From positions 930,001-994,000 of the forward strand of contig NZ_CP114786.1 of NCBI RefSeq assembly GCF_027359675.1: 64,000 nt of DNA. The letters are read 5' to 3'. Shown piece by piece: positions 62,278 to 64,000 of the stretch. Both the position numbers and the translations under genes were made by a program. A model generated the notes under the pieces. That model worked only from the letters and a program-made list of their open reading frames with translations. It made no database searches and was not told where the DNA came from. The number at the start of each line of letters is the position of its first letter. Positions within the stretch are counted from its first letter, which is position 1. The stretch comes from Roseibium sp. Sym1. GTDB taxonomy: Bacteria; Pseudomonadota; Alphaproteobacteria; Rhizobiales; Stappiaceae.

Positions 62278-64000
62278 TTGGCCGCCCCGACGGGCAGGTG
62301 GATGGTGAAGCGCGCGCCGGCCACTTTCTCCGTGCCGTCAGCTTGCGTCTCGAGCCGGTTGGTGGCTGTGATCGTGCCGCCATGCGCCTCGATGATCTGA
62401 CGGGAGATCGACAGGCCCAGACCGGAATTGTTGCCGAAGCCTTCGCCGTCCGGCCGGTCCGTGTAAAAACGTTCGAAGATACGTTCGGTGTTCTCCGCGC
62501 GGATCCCCGGGCCGCTGTCGTCGACGGTGATCTTGATCGACCGGCCTTCCCGGCTGAGGTCGACCCTGACGGTGCCGTGGGGCGGCGAGAAGGAACGGGC
62601 ATTGTCCAGAAGGTTGCTGATCACCTGGCCAAGGCGAATGTCATGCCCGGGCATCACGTAGGGTTTTGTCCCTTGCGCGTCGGCAACGGTCAGCTTGACA
62701 TCGGCCTCCTTCGTACCCGAGCGCTGGTTGGCGGCCACGGCCATGTTGCGCAGCAATTCGGCGAGATCGATCGGTTCGGCCTGGATGCGCGCCAGTTCCG
62801 CGTCGAGCCGCGACGCATCGGAAATGTCGCTGATCAGGCGATCCAGCCTTCGGACGTCGTGCTGGATCACTTCCATGAGCCGGTCCTGGGACTCCTTGGA
62901 CCGCGCCAGCGGCAGGGTTTCGACCGCGCTGCGCAAGGAGGTCAGCGGGTTTTTCAGTTCATGCGCAACGTCGGCGGCGAACTGCTCGATGGCGTCGATC
63001 TTGTTGTAGAGCGCATGGGTCATTTCGCGGAACGAACGGGCCAGATGGCCGATCTCGTCCTGACGATCGGAGAAGTCCGGAATTTCCTCGCGCGAGGTCG
63101 ATCCCCGGCGAACCCGGTCGGCCGCGGCGGCCAGCCTTCTGACGGGCCCGGCAATCGCACCGGCAAGGAGGATCGACAACAGGATGGTCACCGTCGCGGC
63201 GAACAGGAAGACCCGGATAATCGCGATGCGTTCGGCGCGCACGATGGCGTCGATGTCCCCGCCCTGGGTGGAGAGCAGCAAGGACCCCAACACCGCGCGA
63301 AACCGCTGGATCGGCACGGCAACGGAGACGATCAGCTCACCGCGCTGGGAGATGCGGGTGACGCTGGCAGGCGACCCCGCCAGGGCGGCCTCCACTTCCG
63401 GATAGGCGCGGCCGTCACCACCTCCGACTTCCTGATAGACCGGCAGGTCGCCCTGGCGCAGCCAGCGCTTGGTCCATTGCCACAGGCTTCCCCAGAAGCC
63501 CTCTTCCTCCGCATTGGGCGGCGGCAGGTCGAAACGCAGGATCTGGGCACTGGTGTAAAGATGGCGGCTGTCCAGGATCAGGATGCCCTCCGGATCGTAG
63601 ATCCTGGCGCGTGTCTTGGTCGGCGAGATCAGACGGCGCAGCACAGGTCCGACACGCTCCGGATTGATCGGGAAGTCGAGGCTGTCGAGGTCTTCCTGGG
63701 TCGGGGTGATGCTCTCGCCCGCCTGCAGCTGCAGCAGGCGTTCCGGGTCAACGGTAATCGTGCCCGTATCGACGGTTGCCGACGCCGCGATCGCGCCGGC
63801 GATGATCTCGCCCTGGGTCAGCAGGCTCTGCACACGGGCATCGATCAGTCCGGCGCGGAACTGGTTGAGATAGAGAATGCCGATCACGAGGGCGAGCAGG
63901 CCGACCAGGTTGATGGCAATGATCCGGCGTGTCAGCGAGGACAGCACATAGGTGCCGAAGATCCGGCCAAGCTGGCTGAGCAGGCGGCGCCGGATGCGCT
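62274..64000 (-). CDS. chvG: Sensor histidine kinase ChvG (ExoS), 5' end beyond window
   Basis: 557 residues from the GTG at 63947, but the frame is open to the window edge (upstream codons give RRRLLSQLGRIFGTY), so the true start is further right. Two membrane helices (near residues 7-25 and 240-265), a ~210-residue periplasmic sensor, HAMP, H-box FAADVAHELKNPLTSLRSAVE, N-box NLLDNARSF, DSGPGI and GLGLSIS. ChvG with ChvI responds to acid and envelope signals and, in Rhizobiales, is held by ExoR. chvI should lie just outside. Confidence 0.94.
   Translation of the reverse strand, partial: RIRRRLLSQLGRIFGTYVLSSLTRRIIAINLVGLLALVIGILYLNQFRAGLIDARVQSLLTQGEIIAGAIAASATVDTGTITVDPERLLQLQAGESITPTQEDLDSLDFPINPERVGPVLRRLISPTKTRARIYDPEGILILDSRHLYTSAQILRFDLPPPNAEEEGFWGSLWQWTKRWLRQGDLPVYQEVGGGDGRAYPEVEAALAGSPASVTRISQRGELIVSVAVPIQRFRAVLGSLLLSTQGGDIDAIVRAERIAIIRVFLFAATVTILLSILLAGAIAGPVRRLAAAADRVRRGSTSREEIPDFSDRQDEIGHLARSFREMTHALYNKIDAIEQFAADVAHELKNPLTSLRSAVETLPLARSKESQDRLMEVIQHDVRRLDRLISDISDASRLDAELARIQAEPIDLAELLRNMAVAANQRSGTKEADVKLTVADAQGTKPYVMPGHDIRLGQVISNLLDNARSFSPPHGTVRVDLSREGRSIKITVDDSGPGIRAENTERIFERFYTDRPDGEGFGNNSGLGLSISRQIIEAHGGTITATNRLETQADGTEKVAGARFTIHLPVGAAK

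Overview
The window is alphaproteobacterial chromosome, most likely from Hyphomicrobiales and plausibly a marine Stappiaceae/Roseibium-type organism. This is inferred from gene content and order, not from a database match. The evidence is the FYDLN-acid protein–aroA–cmk–rpsA block beside tRNA-Ala, sppA–ihfB, the divL–tsaE/amgK–murU–addB–addA–trxA string, ahcY, and the ptsH–EIIA–hprK–chvG string. The chromosome is GC-rich; the first 15.6 kb is clearly more AT-rich with different codon use.

Region 1 (1–15.6 kb) is an integrated mobile element whose left end lies outside the window. It ends in a tRNA-Ala(GGC) gene. A large serine recombinase sits at that end and its reading frame runs into the tRNA gene. 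Cargo, left to right: a large STAND/NACHT-like P-loop NTPase of probable defence type; a ~450-nt non-coding stretch made of about 15 back-to-back hairpins with recurring CGA-containing loops; a small serine resolvase/invertase with palindromes upstream; a secreted protein and a coiled-coil protein facing each other; an AT-rich gap with a candidate small RNA; an acidic small protein facing an HTH protein; an iteron-like array; and a tight operon of a VirD4/TraG-like coupling ATPase, an AAA+ ATPase, an unrecognised protein, a DUF3768 protein and a small plasmid-type protein. No relaxase or type IV secretion channel is visible here.

Region 2 (15.6–20.5 kb) is core: FYDLN-acid protein, aroA, cmk, rpsA. 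Region 3 (20.5–36.8 kb) is a catabolic block between rpsA and sppA–ihfB. It holds a divergent system for 5-methylthioribose or 5-deoxyribose: kinase, isomerase, SorC-type regulator and class II aldolase on one side, a sugar ABC transporter on the other, with a shared operator. It also holds a 3-hydroxybenzoate 4-monooxygenase with its MarR regulator, an FKBP isomerase, and a TRAP transporter with an RpiR regulator.

Region 4 (36.8–45 kb) has sppA, ihfB, LapA-domain, cyclodeaminase, a 30-residue membrane peptide, Lrp, DmdA/GcvT-like, OsmC, VOC, TRIC-like, grpE and trxA genes. Region 5 (45–56.5 kb) runs leftward: divL (phospho-acceptor His replaced by Tyr), a tsaE–amgK fusion, murU, addB, addA. 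Together they cover cell-cycle control, tRNA modification, cell-wall recycling and recombination. Region 6 (56.7–64 kb) has ahcY with a palindromic promoter site, a beta-lactamase-fold hydrolase, a cyclopropane-fatty-acid-synthase-like enzyme, and the HPr/EIIA/HprK regulatory PTS next to chvG, which is cut by the right edge.
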